From the NCBI GenBank assembly GCA_017935365.1, contig JAGBHT010000037.1:1-64000 (forward strand): a stretch of DNA of 64,000 bases. Reading direction: 5' to 3'. Position numbers and translations under genes: made by a program. Under the pieces are notes generated by a model. That model was not told where the DNA came from and did not search any database. It saw nothing but the letters and a program-made list of their open reading frames with translations. Position 1 is the stretch's first letter, and each line of letters opens with the position of its first letter. Shown piece by piece: positions 16,427 to 24,578 of this stretch. Source of the stretch: Ruminiclostridium sp. (GTDB lineage Bacteria; Bacillota; Clostridia; Oscillospirales; Ruminococcaceae).

Positions 16427-17998
16427 TCAATAGTTATCGGGCAGGTCGTTTTCAAGTAGGACTATCTTCTTTTCCCCGCCTGTCTTTATATTTTCAACCT
16501 TTGCAAGAGCCTCGTTAAGATTCTTTGCAACGTATGTCTTTTCTTCCGGGTAGTCCTTTGCTTTCAGTCCGTCAACTATCGGCACTGCCTGACGCTCACC
16601 GACTGCGATTACAAAGTCGCATATTTCAGCTGCCTGCTCACCGAAACGCTTGTTGAGTTCATATTCCTTTTCACCGAGTTCAACCATTCCGGGCGAAACA
16701 AGTATCTTGTATCCGTCAAATACCGCAAGCGTATCAAGAGCCGCCTTTGCGCCTGTCGGATTTGAATTGAAAGCATCGTCTATTATCGTCTTGTTAGTAC
16801 CCTTGATTATCTGTAATCTATGCGGTACGCATTCAAGACGCTTTACGGGCATAACAAGGTCGGCAAACGGCACACCGAGCGTATTTGCAACGGCTATCGC
16901 ACCGACTATGTTCTGTACGTTGTGACTGCCGATAAGCTTTGTCGCAAACTGCTTTTCTTCATCGCCGTGATGAACGGTGAACTGCGTTCCGTTCTCGCTG
17001 ACGGAAATATTATCCGCATAATAATCCGTTCCGCCGCCGAGCGAATATGTCACCTTGTTCTTGTTGCACTCGTGCTTTGCTATATATTCGTTGTCGTAAT
17101 TTAAGAATATAGTTCCGTCGTCGGGCAGGCTGTCCGCAAGCTCGAATTTTGTCTTTATGATATTGTCGATCGACTTGAATGTTTCAAGGTGCTGAGGACC
17201 TATCGATGTGATAATGCCGTGCTTAGGCTTTACGATATCGCATATTTCCTTTATCTCACCGACATTCTTAGCTCCCATTTCGCACAGGAATATCTCATGC
17301 GTTGCATTGAGCTGACCGCGAACTACCTTTACAACACCCATTGTCGTATTGTAGCTTTCGGGTGTCATAAGCACGTTGTACTTTGCACCGAGGAGTTTTT
17401 CAAGATAGAACTTCGTACTTGTCTTTCCGTAACTGCCGGTAAGACCTACGACCGTAAGGTTCGGAAGCCCGTCTATCACACGCTTTGCGTCATTGATATA
17501 ATGACGGTTTATCATTGCCTCGATCGGCTTGTTGATAAGGTTTGCAAGCATTGCCATAACCAGCGTCAAGATCTGCACACCCATTGTTATTGCAAGTGAC
17601 AGATAACCCATACCAAGCGTTAAGAATACAAGCAGGATTATAAGTATATACAGAATTAATGATGTCACCGTCATTCTGATTACTCTTGGGGTGAACACAA
17701 GCTTTTTCTTTGCCTTTTTCGGTGCTGAGAATACAAGGCCAAGGCACAGGAACGCTGCCGCTATAAAGCAGGTTGACGCTCTCATCTCACCGCATATCAG
17801 GAATGTGAGCACCGAGCCTAAAGTAAATACATGGCGTAGTATGACCTCTTTTATATTCTTTCCTATCCACTTGAACTGCTCATCGGCATGATAGGAGTTC
17901 AGCTGGAACATATGCATATAATGCACAAAATTCAGTCCGCATGATGCGCCGAGCGCCATACCGAGTACGGCAACCGCAATTGTCTGTAAAATATCCAA
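16427..17998 (-). CDS. MurF-like Mur ligase with N-terminal membrane domain
   Basis: A 523-residue protein. Residues 1-160 hold about four hydrophobic membrane segments. The remainder is a Mur ligase: ATP-binding VVGLTGSYGKTSTKFYLEKL (about 191-210), the NTTMGVVKVVRG substrate loop, ITSIGPQHLETFKS, and DDAFNSNPTGAKAALDTLAV near the C-domain. MurF adds D-Ala-D-Ala to the UDP-MurNAc tripeptide, and ddl is nearby on the same strand. Canonical MurF has no membrane domain; such forms occur in some Clostridia and may also act on lipid-linked or other muropeptides. The start is TTG (17996-17998) with ACGGAGAG upstream. Whether it replaces or supplements a standard MurF cannot be seen here. Confidence 0.85.
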   Translation of the reverse strand: MDILQTIAVAVLGMALGASCGLNFVHYMHMFQLNSYHADEQFKWIGKNIKEVILRHVFTLGSVLTFLICGEMRASTCFIAAAFLCLGLVFSAPKKAKKKLVFTPRVIRMTVTSLILYILIILLVFLTLGMGYLSLAITMGVQILTLVMAMLANLINKPIEAMINRHYINDAKRVIDGLPNLTVVGLTGSYGKTSTKFYLEKLLGAKYNVLMTPESYNTTMGVVKVVRGQLNATHEIFLCEMGAKNVGEIKEICDIVKPKHGIITSIGPQHLETFKSIDNIIKTKFELADSLPDDGTIFLNYDNEYIAKHECNKNKVTYSLGGGTDYYADNISVSENGTQFTVHHGDEEKQFATKLIGSHNVQNIVGAIAVANTLGVPFADLVMPVKRLECVPHRLQIIKGTNKTIIDDAFNSNPTGAKAALDTLAVFDGYKILVSPGMVELGEKEYELNKRFGEQAAEICDFVIAVGERQAVPIVDGLKAKDYPEEKTYVAKNLNEALAKVENIKTGGEKKIVLLENDLPDNY

Positions 17999-18018
17999 AA
18001 TAAACTCTCCGTTCTGTC

Positions 18019-18798
18019 TTATTTTATATCAAGAAATGAAGCAAGCACTCTTGAGAATGTGAACCATCCCTCAAGAAAAGCATAGTGTCCTGCGCCCTCA
18101 ATGGTAACAAGTCCGCTGTCTTTGATAAGCTCGCTCATCTTCACGCCGTCGGAAAGCGGTGTAGCATCGTCCTTATCGCCCCAGATAAGCAAAGTCGACT
18201 GCTTTATTTCAGGCAGGAGATATGTCAGGTCCTCGTTTACGACCTTAACAAGCGTTGCTCTCATAACGGGAGATGCCGCAAGATAGTCCGCACTGCCGCG
18301 CTTTTTTCTCATATTTTCAACAGCATCGGGAAAAAGCTTTTTCATAGGTGCGGTACTCATTACCGCCTTACCCATTTTGTAGGTTCTCGTCTTTATCTTC
18401 GACGCCATACTCTGCTTTGGCTTTATACCTGCGCTGTCGGTAAGTATTATCTTTTCGGGAGCAAGCACCGGCTTTTCACGGGTGACAGCCTTTATTATAA
18501 CTCTGCCGCCGAAGCTGTGTCCGAGTACAACGCTCGGTACGATTCCGAGCTTTTTGCAGAATGTGCCGATGAAGTCAACATAATCGTCAACGCACCACGG
18601 CTTTTTCGGCTCGTCGCTTTCACCGAAGCCAGCCATATCGGGCGCAACCACTCTCATATGAGGCGACAGCATATCGACAATATTTTTGAACAGCGTAATA
18701 TCACTGCCCCAGCCGTGAAGTAGGAGAATTACCCCTCTGCCGTTATCTTCGCCCTCGTCAATATAGTTTATTCTTAAATCGTTTATATCAATAAACAA
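18019..18798 (-). CDS. Alpha/beta-fold hydrolase
   Basis: A 259-residue alpha/beta hydrolase. ILLLHGWGSDITLF gives the oxyanion region, VVLGHSFGGRVIIKA holds the nucleophile serine (about 94), LLIWGDKDDATPLS the acid, and IEGAGHYAFLEG the histidine. No signal peptide, so it is cytoplasmic. TTG start (18796-18798) preceded by AAAGGTAAG. First gene of the leftward murF-ddl unit, 20 bp before murF-like and about 70 bp after a consensus promoter. The substrate is unknown. Confidence 0.88.
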   Translation of the reverse strand: MFIDINDLRINYIDEGEDNGRGVILLLHGWGSDITLFKNIVDMLSPHMRVVAPDMAGFGESDEPKKPWCVDDYVDFIGTFCKKLGIVPSVVLGHSFGGRVIIKAVTREKPVLAPEKIILTDSAGIKPKQSMASKIKTRTYKMGKAVMSTAPMKKLFPDAVENMRKKRGSADYLAASPVMRATLVKVVNEDLTYLLPEIKQSTLLIWGDKDDATPLSDGVKMSELIKDSGLVTIEGAGHYAFLEGWFTFSRVLASFLDIK

Positions 18799-18869
18799 GG
18801 TCGTTCTTACCTTTCGGTTTGATTAAAATTAAATATCGGACGGAATTTTCACACACTCCGCCATTGTTT

Positions 18870-18898
18870 ATTATATTATTTTTACGCTGTGATGTCAA
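18870..18898 (-). promoter_or_regulatory. Consensus promoter of the hydrolase-murF-ddl unit
   Basis: On the reverse strand: TTGACA (18893-18898), 17-bp spacer, TATAAT (18870-18875). The predicted start is about 65 nt before the hydrolase TTG. Confidence 0.85.
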
Positions 18899-18962
18899 GA
18901 AAAATAACTGTAAAGTGTTTCTGTGCGTCTGACGGGATTTGTAATCGCAACGCAATAAAAAA

Positions 18963-18992
18963 TCCGCCGTCTGCCATTAGGCAAACAGCGGA
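18963..18992 (-). terminator. Terminator after the ABC permease C-terminal fragment
   Basis: Reverse strand: 13-nt arms TCCGCTGTTTGCC / GGCAGACGGCGGA (two G-U pairs), 4-nt loop, then TTTTTTATT. It ends leftward transcription through the broken permease before the hydrolase promoter. Confidence 0.75.
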
Positions 18993-19048
18993 AGGGATAT
19001 ATCATCGGCAAATGCGGTAAAAACGGCGTTTTACCGGCTATACTGCCG

Positions 19049-19360
19049 TCATTCGTCTACATTCTTGAGAGCGTCGGCAAGAGGCACTTTCTTTATCTTT
19101 CTTGTAAGAGCAAGTGCGATAACGGCAAATGAGCCGATGCCGATAAGAGCAGTTTTTACATACACCGGAACAAAAGACCTGTAGGGAAGCCAGCCCGGAT
19201 AATCACGCACGCATATTACGAACAGCTGACCGAGCAGATAGTCTGACAGCGGTATGGTTACAAGCAGTGTGCCTATGACCATCATAATGTAGTTAGGCAT
19301 ATTCTGGAACAGCACACGCAGCCTGAAACGCTTCATAATACCGATTACCGTGTAGTCAAC
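19049..19360 (-). pseudogene. C-terminal fragment of an FtsX/MacB-type ABC permease
   Basis: The frame reads VDYTVIGIMKRFRLRVLFQN and continues to a normal C-terminus (ADALKNVDE) with two membrane segments, typical of the last ~100 residues of FtsX-fold permeases. In-frame coding continues about 24 nt upstream of the first ATG and then meets a stop at about 19,366, where the sequence changes to a copy of the ABC operon's upstream region. The matching N-terminal part lies at 20906-21591 on the same strand. The middle of the permease is missing. It is not expected to work alone. Confidence 0.75.
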
Positions 19361-19388
19361 AAGTCAGATGCTTAAATATTAACGATTT
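19348..19388. repeat. Direct repeat copy 1 (41 bp, partner at 22472-22512)
   Basis: 34 of 41 bases match 22472-22512 in the same orientation, including 19 identical bases starting GCTTAAATATTAACG. This copy sits exactly where the permease C-terminal fragment stops matching coding sequence; the other holds the -35 of the ABC operon promoter. The pair brackets the rearranged locus. Confidence 0.7.
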
Positions 19389-19520
19389 TCGCAATGTCAT
19401 ATCGGCTGTTTTTTGGATAAAATGGCAGAAATCCGCCGGCAACCTGTAAATGAATATATTAGCACCGGTTGAAACGGTGAGTTTCGTATGTGCAATTGCA
19501 CTAATTGATGCGGCTGTATG

Positions 19521-19549
19521 TTGACAATTTATGCTAAATGTGCTATAAT
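19521..19549 (+). promoter_or_regulatory. Consensus promoter of the multi-zinc-ribbon gene
   Basis: TTGACA (19521-19526), 17-bp spacer, TATAAT (19544-19549), 33 bp before the start codon. Confidence 0.85.
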
Positions 19550-19581
19550 CTAAGCATAAATATTTATACGGAGGTGTCGTT

Positions 19582-20439
19582 ATGGCAGAATCAAGAGTGT
19601 TTCGCAAAGCGGAAGGAATAACAATAGAAGGCATCGGCAGAAGTGTGCAGAATTTTCTGCGTTCCTCCAAAGGCCTTGTGGTACAGGGCGGCAAGGCAGG
19701 AGAGGGCTATGTAGTTCAGGCGAAGGAAGATGACAGCTGGAAAAAGGTCGCAGGAATGAGTTCTGCCATAGAGGTTCAGATTTCGGACACCGGCAACGGA
19801 ATTCTTGTCAACATAGGTAACGGTCAATGGTCGGATAAGGTCGGCGCAGGTGTTTTAGGCTGGTTTGTATTTGCTCCTCTTGCTGTTACTGCGATAGTCG
19901 GCTCCGTTCAGCAGAAAAAGCTGCCCGGAGAAATATTTGACCATATCGAGCGATATGTCGCAAGCGGCGGTAACGATTTGTATGTCGGAACAGACTTTGT
20001 TAACGCTTCAAACGGAAATATAATATGTCCTCACTGTAAAAATGAGGTGCCTGCAGGAAATGCTTTCTGCACAAGCTGCGGTAAGCCACTCACCCGTAAA
20101 TGTCCGTCCTGTAACGAGGATATAGCGCTTAATATGGCATTCTGCCCTAAGTGCGGCGCTGATATGAACAGCGAAAAGACGGTGAATTGTATTTCCTGCG
20201 GCGCACAGCTTCCTGCAGGATCGCTTTTCTGCAAGATTTGTGGAGCAAAGCAGGTATCTGAAGAAAAGGTCTGCCCGAAATGCGGCAAGCCGTTGAAAGA
20301 AGATGACGTTTTCTGTTCGGGTTGCGGAGAAAAGGTCAATGCTGAGCCTGCTCTGCCCGAAAAGCTGATTTGCCCGGATTGCGGAAAAGAGCTTGAGCCG
20401 GACAGCAAATTCTGCTCTAAGTGCGGTCATAAATTCTGA
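19582..20439 (+). CDS. Protein with five tandem double-cysteine zinc ribbons
   Basis: A 285-residue protein. Residues 1 to about 145 form an unrecognised domain with one hydrophobic stretch (VLGWFVFAPLAVTAIVGSVQ). From about 150 there are five zinc ribbons in a row, each a CxxC pair, 10-12 residues, and a second CxxC pair (CPHC..CTSC, CPSC..CPKC, CISC..CKIC, CPKC..CSGC, CPDC..CSKC). The start is ATG after CGGAGGTGTCGTT. It has its own promoter and terminator and runs opposite to the broken ABC genes around it. Such arrays are often protein-binding modules, but I cannot assign a partner. Confidence 0.85.
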   Translation: MAESRVFRKAEGITIEGIGRSVQNFLRSSKGLVVQGGKAGEGYVVQAKEDDSWKKVAGMSSAIEVQISDTGNGILVNIGNGQWSDKVGAGVLGWFVFAPLAVTAIVGSVQQKKLPGEIFDHIERYVASGGNDLYVGTDFVNASNGNIICPHCKNEVPAGNAFCTSCGKPLTRKCPSCNEDIALNMAFCPKCGADMNSEKTVNCISCGAQLPAGSLFCKICGAKQVSEEKVCPKCGKPLKEDDVFCSGCGEKVNAEPALPEKLICPDCGKELEPDSKFCSKCGHKF

Positions 20440-20487
20440 CGGTATATAAGCTGATACCGCAGTAAATATGGGCGTTTTGAATTACAT

Positions 20488-20517
20488 AAACGGCTTATGT
20501 TCGGTAAGCCGTTTTTT
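20488..20517 (+). terminator. Terminator of the multi-zinc-ribbon gene
   Basis: Ten-bp stem AAACGGCTTA / TAAGCCGTTT with a 7-nt loop and a T-run (GTTTTTTG). Confidence 0.85.
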
Positions 20518-20568
20518 GTTTTGCAGATTGCAGATTCTGATTATAGCATAAGCGTCCCCGACAGCCGC

Positions 20569-20597
20569 TTGATATAAAAGCGGATAAGTAATATAAT
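20569..20597 (+). promoter_or_regulatory. Promoter of the NifX-like gene
   Basis: TTGATA (20569-20574), 17-bp spacer, TATAAT (20592-20597), about 40 bp before the start codon. Confidence 0.7.
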
Positions 20598-20638
20598 GAT
20601 ATTATCAAACAGCCCTTACGGACGGAAAAGAGGAAAAG

Positions 20639-20905
20639 ATGAAAATAGCGGTAACTTATGAGAACGGACAGATTTTTCAGCATTTCGGCCATACGGAAAT
20701 GTTCAAGGTGTACGAGGTCGAGGATAACAGCATCAAAAACGAAAGCATTATCCCCACGCTCGGCAGCGGACACGGAGCGCTTGCAGGCTTCCTTAAGTTG
20801 AACAATGTCGATACGCTTATCTGCGGAGGAATAGGCGAGGGAGCAAAGAATGCGCTTGCCGATGCAGGAATCAAGCTGTACGGCGATGTTACAGACGATG
20901 CGGAC
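20639..20905 (+). pseudogene. Truncated NifX/NifB-type (dinitrogenase iron-molybdenum cofactor) domain protein
   Basis: Residues 1-89 match the family of small Fe-Mo-cofactor-type proteins: MKIAVTYENGQIFQHFGHTE, then GSGHGALAGFLK and LICGGIGEGAKNALADAGI. At GDVTDDAD (about 20,905) the family sequence stops and the frame runs on into the antisense of an ABC permease, ending at 20,983 with unrelated residues. Family members usually continue another 20-40 residues, often His/Cys-rich. Start ATG after AGAGGAAAAG with its own promoter. The truncation coincides with truncation of the opposing permease, so one breakpoint damaged both genes. Confidence 0.8.
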
Positions 20906-21591
20906 AGCTTATCGAGGAAGTCCTCGGACAGTGCCTTAGCCTTTGCGTCATCTGCGGGACGCTCGGCATATCTCCACGAGTAAACATAGTGCATCTTGTC
21001 TTCGGGATACTCTTTGAATGTATCATCAGTTACTATCGCAACACCGAACTTTATAGAATCGAACATCATATCAGACGGGCTTGAGAACAGCGCACTGTAG
21101 TCTGACAGCGCAACCAGTCCGCTTATCTTGTATTCCTTACCGCGAAGCGTCAGCTTGTCGCCGACCTTAAGACTGTTGTTGTCGGCATACATTCTGTCGA
21201 TAGCTATTTCAGTGTTGCCTGACGGAAATTCGCCGTCCATAAGGCACTCAAGGTTTATGTCTGTGCGCTTTTTGAATATACGCAGTGTGCTGTCAACTTC
21301 CTTTGTCGGAAATTCGACATAGAAGTTCTCGTATATCTTTGCGTCATATTTGTCGCTGTCTTCTACTGCCTTTATAAGCTCATCGTCGGCCTTTGCGTAC
21401 AGTTCAAAGTTACCGTCCTCAATGCTGTACTTTTCAAAGCTTTCGTCATAAGCCGTTGCCATACTTCCGCCGGCAACATTCCAACCCGATACAAACGATA
21501 CGGAAAGCACCATTAACAAGAAGATAGCCAAGTACTTACCAAGCTCATTTTTAAACTCGCTCGGCAGACGTTTAACAAGAGGATTTCTCAT
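20906..21591 (-). pseudogene. N-terminal fragment of an FtsX/MacB-type ABC permease
   Basis: The frame opens with ATG after GGGGGAGAACG and codes for about 228 residues of a normal permease N-terminus: a cytoplasmic start, a first membrane helix (YLAIFLLMVLSVSFVSGWNV) and an extracellular MacB-like domain (DGEFPSGNTEIAIDRMYADN). After about LSEDFLDKLSA the frame continues for about 75 residues that are only the antisense of the NifX-like gene, so true coding ends near 20,906. The C-terminal end of this family lies at 19049-19360. The start lies 12 bp after the ATPase stop. Confidence 0.8.
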
Positions 21592-21602
21592 CGTTCTCCC
21601 CC

Positions 21603-22300
21603 TTACCAGTCAAGGTCTTCTGCGGCGATCTTTTTTTCGTTGAGATAATTTTTTCTTATCATACCGTCACGCAGTTTTATTACTCTGTCCGCCATATTCT
21701 TTATAGCGTCGTTATGTGTTACCATTACAACCGTGTTGCCGAACTTCTTGTTGACATCGCTTATTAGTTTCAGTATATCCTTTGATGTCTTGTAGTCAAG
21801 CGCACCTGTAGGCTCATCACAAAGCAGTATATCAGGGTTCTTATAATAGCTCTGCCGATAGCCGTTCTCTGCTGCTGACCGCCCGACAGCTGATTCGGGA
21901 GCTTGTGGCGGTGTTCGTACAGTCCGAGAGTTTTCAGTATCTCGTCCGTATCAAGCGGATTGTCACTGAGATAAGCACCGATCTCAACATTTTCCTTGAT
22001 ATTGAGATTAGGTATCAGGTTGTACTGCTGGAAGATATAGCCGAGGTGCTTTCTGCGGTAAAGCGTCAGCTTCTTCTCGTTCATATCCGCTGTTTTTTCT
22101 CCGTTTATTGCAATATATCCGCTGTCGGCGCTGTCGATACCGCCTATGATATTAAGAAGTGTGGACTTGCCCGAACCCGACGGACCGAGCAGAACGCATA
22201 TCTCACCTTTTTCTATTTCTGCGTCAATTCCGTTCAGTACCTCAACACGGCTGTCGCCCTCGCCGAAGTGTTTTCTTATGTCTTTGATTGTAAGAAACAT
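21603..22300 (-). pseudogene. MacB/LolD-type ABC transporter ATPase with a frameshift
   Basis: Walker A ([20 protein letters not shown]), Q-loop (YIFQQYNLIP) and signature motif (QLSGGQQQRTAIGRAI) are intact. Just after AIGRAII the frame is lost. Restoring one A in a short A-run near 21,842 gives KNPDILLCDEPTGALDYKTS (Walker B and D-loop) and a normal end at a TAA at 21603-21605. Start at ATG 22298-22300 with AAAGGA upstream. This is a one-base deletion, real or a sequencing error. It is first in the leftward operon with the permease. MacB-type systems often export peptides or antibiotics; the substrate here is unknown. Confidence 0.85.
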
Positions 22301-22355
22301 TTTGCTTTTTCCTTTCATATATGCTCCGTTTACACAGATAGTACAAATAAAATTA

Positions 22356-22411
22356 AATTAGCAATAGATAACCGTATTACATAAAGCTAACTGAATTAGC
22401 GATAGCTAACC
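22356..22411. promoter_or_regulatory. Two 18-bp operator-like repeats upstream of the ABC operon
   Basis: Direct repeats AATTAGCAATAGATAACC (22356-22373) and AATTAGCGATAGCTAACC (22394-22411) differ at two positions and are spaced 38 bp apart. The second is a near-perfect dyad (TTAGC-GATA-GCTAA). They lie between the predicted start site and the ATPase start codon, where a bound repressor would block transcription. The protein is unknown; a TetR- or MarR-type regulator is a guess. Confidence 0.5.
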
Positions 22412-22454
22412 TATGTGCATACCATCTGTGTTTTCACGAATATCTCTGAGATTA

Positions 22455-22483
22455 ATTTTAGCACAAGAAAGCCGTGAAGTCAA
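22455..22483 (-). promoter_or_regulatory. Promoter of the ABC operon, -35 inside a dyad (and repeat copy 2)
   Basis: Reverse strand: TTGACT (22478-22483), 17-bp spacer, TAAAAT (22455-22460). A GCCGTG/CACGGC inverted repeat (22471-22495) brackets the -35. The surrounding 22472-22512 is the second copy of the 41-bp direct repeat also found at 19348-19388. Confidence 0.65.
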
Positions 22484-22646
22484 CAAACCCACGGCTTAAA
22501 TATTAACGATTTCAGTTTTCAAAGACTTGCGTTTTTGGGTATATAGTAGAAAAACAGTGGTGTAAACGTTTTAATGGCTGATACGAGAATCCGCCAGGCG
22601 GATATTTTTAAGTTTCATTCTTTTTAAATCTGCTATAAATATTTGT

Positions 22647-22675
22647 TTGAAAACAACGTACTTTTGTGATATACT
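22647..22675 (+). promoter_or_regulatory. Promoter of the phosphatase gene
   Basis: TTGAAA (22647-22652), 17-bp spacer, TATACT (22670-22675), about 40 bp before the chosen start. Confidence 0.7.
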
Positions 22676-22715
22676 TTATATCACCTTATTCAGGCTTTTA
22701 CAGAAAGGAAAAACT

Positions 22716-23411
22716 ATGACATATGTTATGAGCGACCTGCACGGTATGTATGATAAATTCATCGCAATGCTGGAAAAGATCAATTTCTCCGCCAGTGACG
22801 AGCTGTTCATTATCGGCGATATAATCGACCGTGGAGAACGACCTGTTGATATACTGGAATATGTTATGGATAAGCCGAATATCACCGTACTTCTCGGAAA
22901 CCACGAGGTAATGGCAAGTGATTTTCTGCACCGTTTGACCGCCGAAATAACCAAGGAAAATATAAATTCCGTTGATGAAGATTTTCTGATCGAACTTTCA
23001 ATATATAAACGCAACGGCGGTGCTACGACTATGAAACAGCTTCGGGCATTACCGCCGGATAAACGAAAGAAAATACTCGACTTCATTGACAGCCTTTACG
23101 CTTATGAAGCGATAGACATAGGGGATAAGACTTTCATTCTTGTACACGCAGGACTTGGAAATTTCCGAAAAGATAAGAAAATATCACAGTACGCTCTTTA
23201 TGAACTGCTTGAATTGCGCCCCGACTACGAACGGCAATATTTTGACGACGACAGCGTATACATTGTTTCGGGCCATACTCCGACAAAGCTGATAAGCGGT
23301 AAGTGTGAGATATATCATTCCCACAATAATATAGTGATCGACTGCGGAGCGGCTTTCGGCGGAAAACTTGCGTGTCTCAGACTTGAGGACATGGCAGAAT
23401 TTTATGTATAA
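22716..23411 (+). CDS. Serine/threonine-type metallophosphatase (PPP family)
   Basis: A 231-residue calcineurin-like phosphoesterase with motifs in order: MSDLHGMYDKF (DxH), IIGDIIDRGERPVD (GDxxDRG), LLGNHEVMASDF (GNHE), VHAG and VSGHTPT. This set marks the PPP class, which dephosphorylates Ser/Thr (sometimes Tyr) residues or small substrates such as Ap4A. The start at 22,716 has AGAAAGGAAAAACT upstream; a longer frame from 22,647 would begin inside the promoter. It is a single-gene unit between the broken ABC operon and an amino-acid binding protein. Substrate not predictable. Confidence 0.9.
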   Translation: MTYVMSDLHGMYDKFIAMLEKINFSASDELFIIGDIIDRGERPVDILEYVMDKPNITVLLGNHEVMASDFLHRLTAEITKENINSVDEDFLIELSIYKRNGGATTMKQLRALPPDKRKKILDFIDSLYAYEAIDIGDKTFILVHAGLGNFRKDKKISQYALYELLELRPDYERQYFDDDSVYIVSGHTPTKLISGKCEIYHSHNNIVIDCGAAFGGKLACLRLEDMAEFYV

Positions 23412-23462
23412 AATTCTGCCGCCGGTATCAGCGGTTTTCACTTAGATACAAAAAAGAATAAT

Positions 23463-23528
23463 AACCCCCGGTTTTTCGAAACAGGGGTTTGTACAGAAAA
23501 AATCCCCCACGTTTTGCGTGAGGGATTT
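23463..23528. terminator. Convergent terminator pair
   Basis: Hairpin AACCCC/GGGGTT (23463-23489) follows the phosphatase. A second stem, AAATCCC-C-CACG / CGTG-A-GGGATTT (23500-23528), is followed on the reverse strand by a T-run and ends the binding-protein gene on its right. Confidence 0.75.
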
Positions 23529-23545
23529 GCATATCATACAGTAAA

Positions 23546-24418
23546 TTACTTAACGATCGTGATATCAGAGCCGAACCATTTAGTTGAGATTTCGCCGAGC
23601 TTACCGTCAGCCTTCATCTCGCTGAGGATCTTCTGAACTTCATCGCGCAGTGCCTGATCATTCTTTCTGAATGCGATAGCGTACTGCTCTTCTTCAAGAC
23701 CTTCTGCAAGCTTCTTGTAGTCCTTTGCAGAGTTCTTGATTTCGTAATCTGCAACTACTTCATCAAGGAATACAGCGTCAACAACGCCAACTTCAAGCTG
23801 CTGTAAAGCTTCTACGTTTGTAGCGATGGGGCTTATTGTTATATCGTCCTTGATCGCACTGTTCTCAAGAATCGTCTGAGCTGAAGAACCGTTCTGAACA
23901 GATACCTTCTTGCCCTTGAGGTCGTCCATCTTTGTAACGGTTGAATCGCCCTTTACAACGAATACCATAGCATTCTTCATATAGGGTTCTGTAAGATTCA
24001 TCTTTTCCTGGCGTTCTTCGTTAATGCTGAGGCCGTTCCATACACAGTCGCACTTGCCGACATTCAGGTCGGTTGTGAGTGTATCCCAGTTGATAGGCTG
24101 TTTTACAAGCTTTACACCGAGTCTGTTGCATACTTCTTCAGCAACATCAATATCAAAGCCTACGATCTCGCCGTTTTCGTCTGTATAGCCCATGGGCTTG
24201 AATGTAGCGTCAAGGCCTAATATGAACTGACCTGCGTCCTTTACCTTCTGGAGTGACTGATCGCCCTCTGCGGAGCTTTCCGTAACAGATGTGCTGTCGC
24301 CTGCTGTAGCACTGCTGTCAGCTGTTGAAGAATTGCCGTTTGAACTACAGCCTGCAAGGCCGAGTGTAAGAGCGGCTGTTACGGCAACAGCGATAGCTTT
24401 AAGATTTAACTTTTTCAT
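23546..24418 (-). CDS. Amino-acid ABC transporter substrate-binding lipoprotein (family 3), orphan
   Basis: A 290-residue SBP_bac_3 protein. Signal peptide with lipobox LGLAGCSSN (Cys about 24), a Ser/Thr-rich linker, then the family fold: GQFILGLDATFKPMGYTDEN, FDIDVAEEVCNRLGVKL, LTEPYMKNAMVFVV and AIAFRKNDQALRDEVQKI. It captures a polar or charged amino acid (or cystine) at the membrane outer face. No permease or ATPase is adjacent; the complete system at 26.8-29.1 kb may share its membrane part. Monocistronic, with a strong terminator on each side. Ligand unknown. Confidence 0.9.
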   Translation of the reverse strand: MKKLNLKAIAVAVTAALTLGLAGCSSNGNSSTADSSATAGDSTSVTESSAEGDQSLQKVKDAGQFILGLDATFKPMGYTDENGEIVGFDIDVAEEVCNRLGVKLVKQPINWDTLTTDLNVGKCDCVWNGLSINEERQEKMNLTEPYMKNAMVFVVKGDSTVTKMDDLKGKKVSVQNGSSAQTILENSAIKDDITISPIATNVEALQQLEVGVVDAVFLDEVVADYEIKNSAKDYKKLAEGLEEEQYAIAFRKNDQALRDEVQKILSEMKADGKLGEISTKWFGSDITIVK

Positions 24419-24509
24419 TTTTATTTCCTTTCTGAGCGTTTTTCACGCCTTAAAAATTACTTTAATATAGTAACACACAAACACGAAAAAGTAAATAGGC
24501 AAAATGAAT

Positions 24510-24554
24510 AAAACGGCGGAAATTTGCAGGATTTCAGCAAATTTCCGCCGTTTT
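24510..24554. terminator. Strong hairpin with a T-run on both strands
   Basis: Perfect 18-bp stem, arms AAAACGGCGGAAATTTGC and GCAAATTTCCGCCGTTTT, 9-nt loop. On the reverse strand it terminates the SGNH hydrolase gene. Confidence 0.9.
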
Positions 24555-24578
24555 TGTGCCGTTATACAATCAAGATCA

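Noticed and set aside
20677..20905. C-terminal 75 residues of the long reverse frame covering 20677-21591
   Set aside because: They are the antisense of the NifX-like gene and have no permease character, so the permease coding was ended near 20,906.
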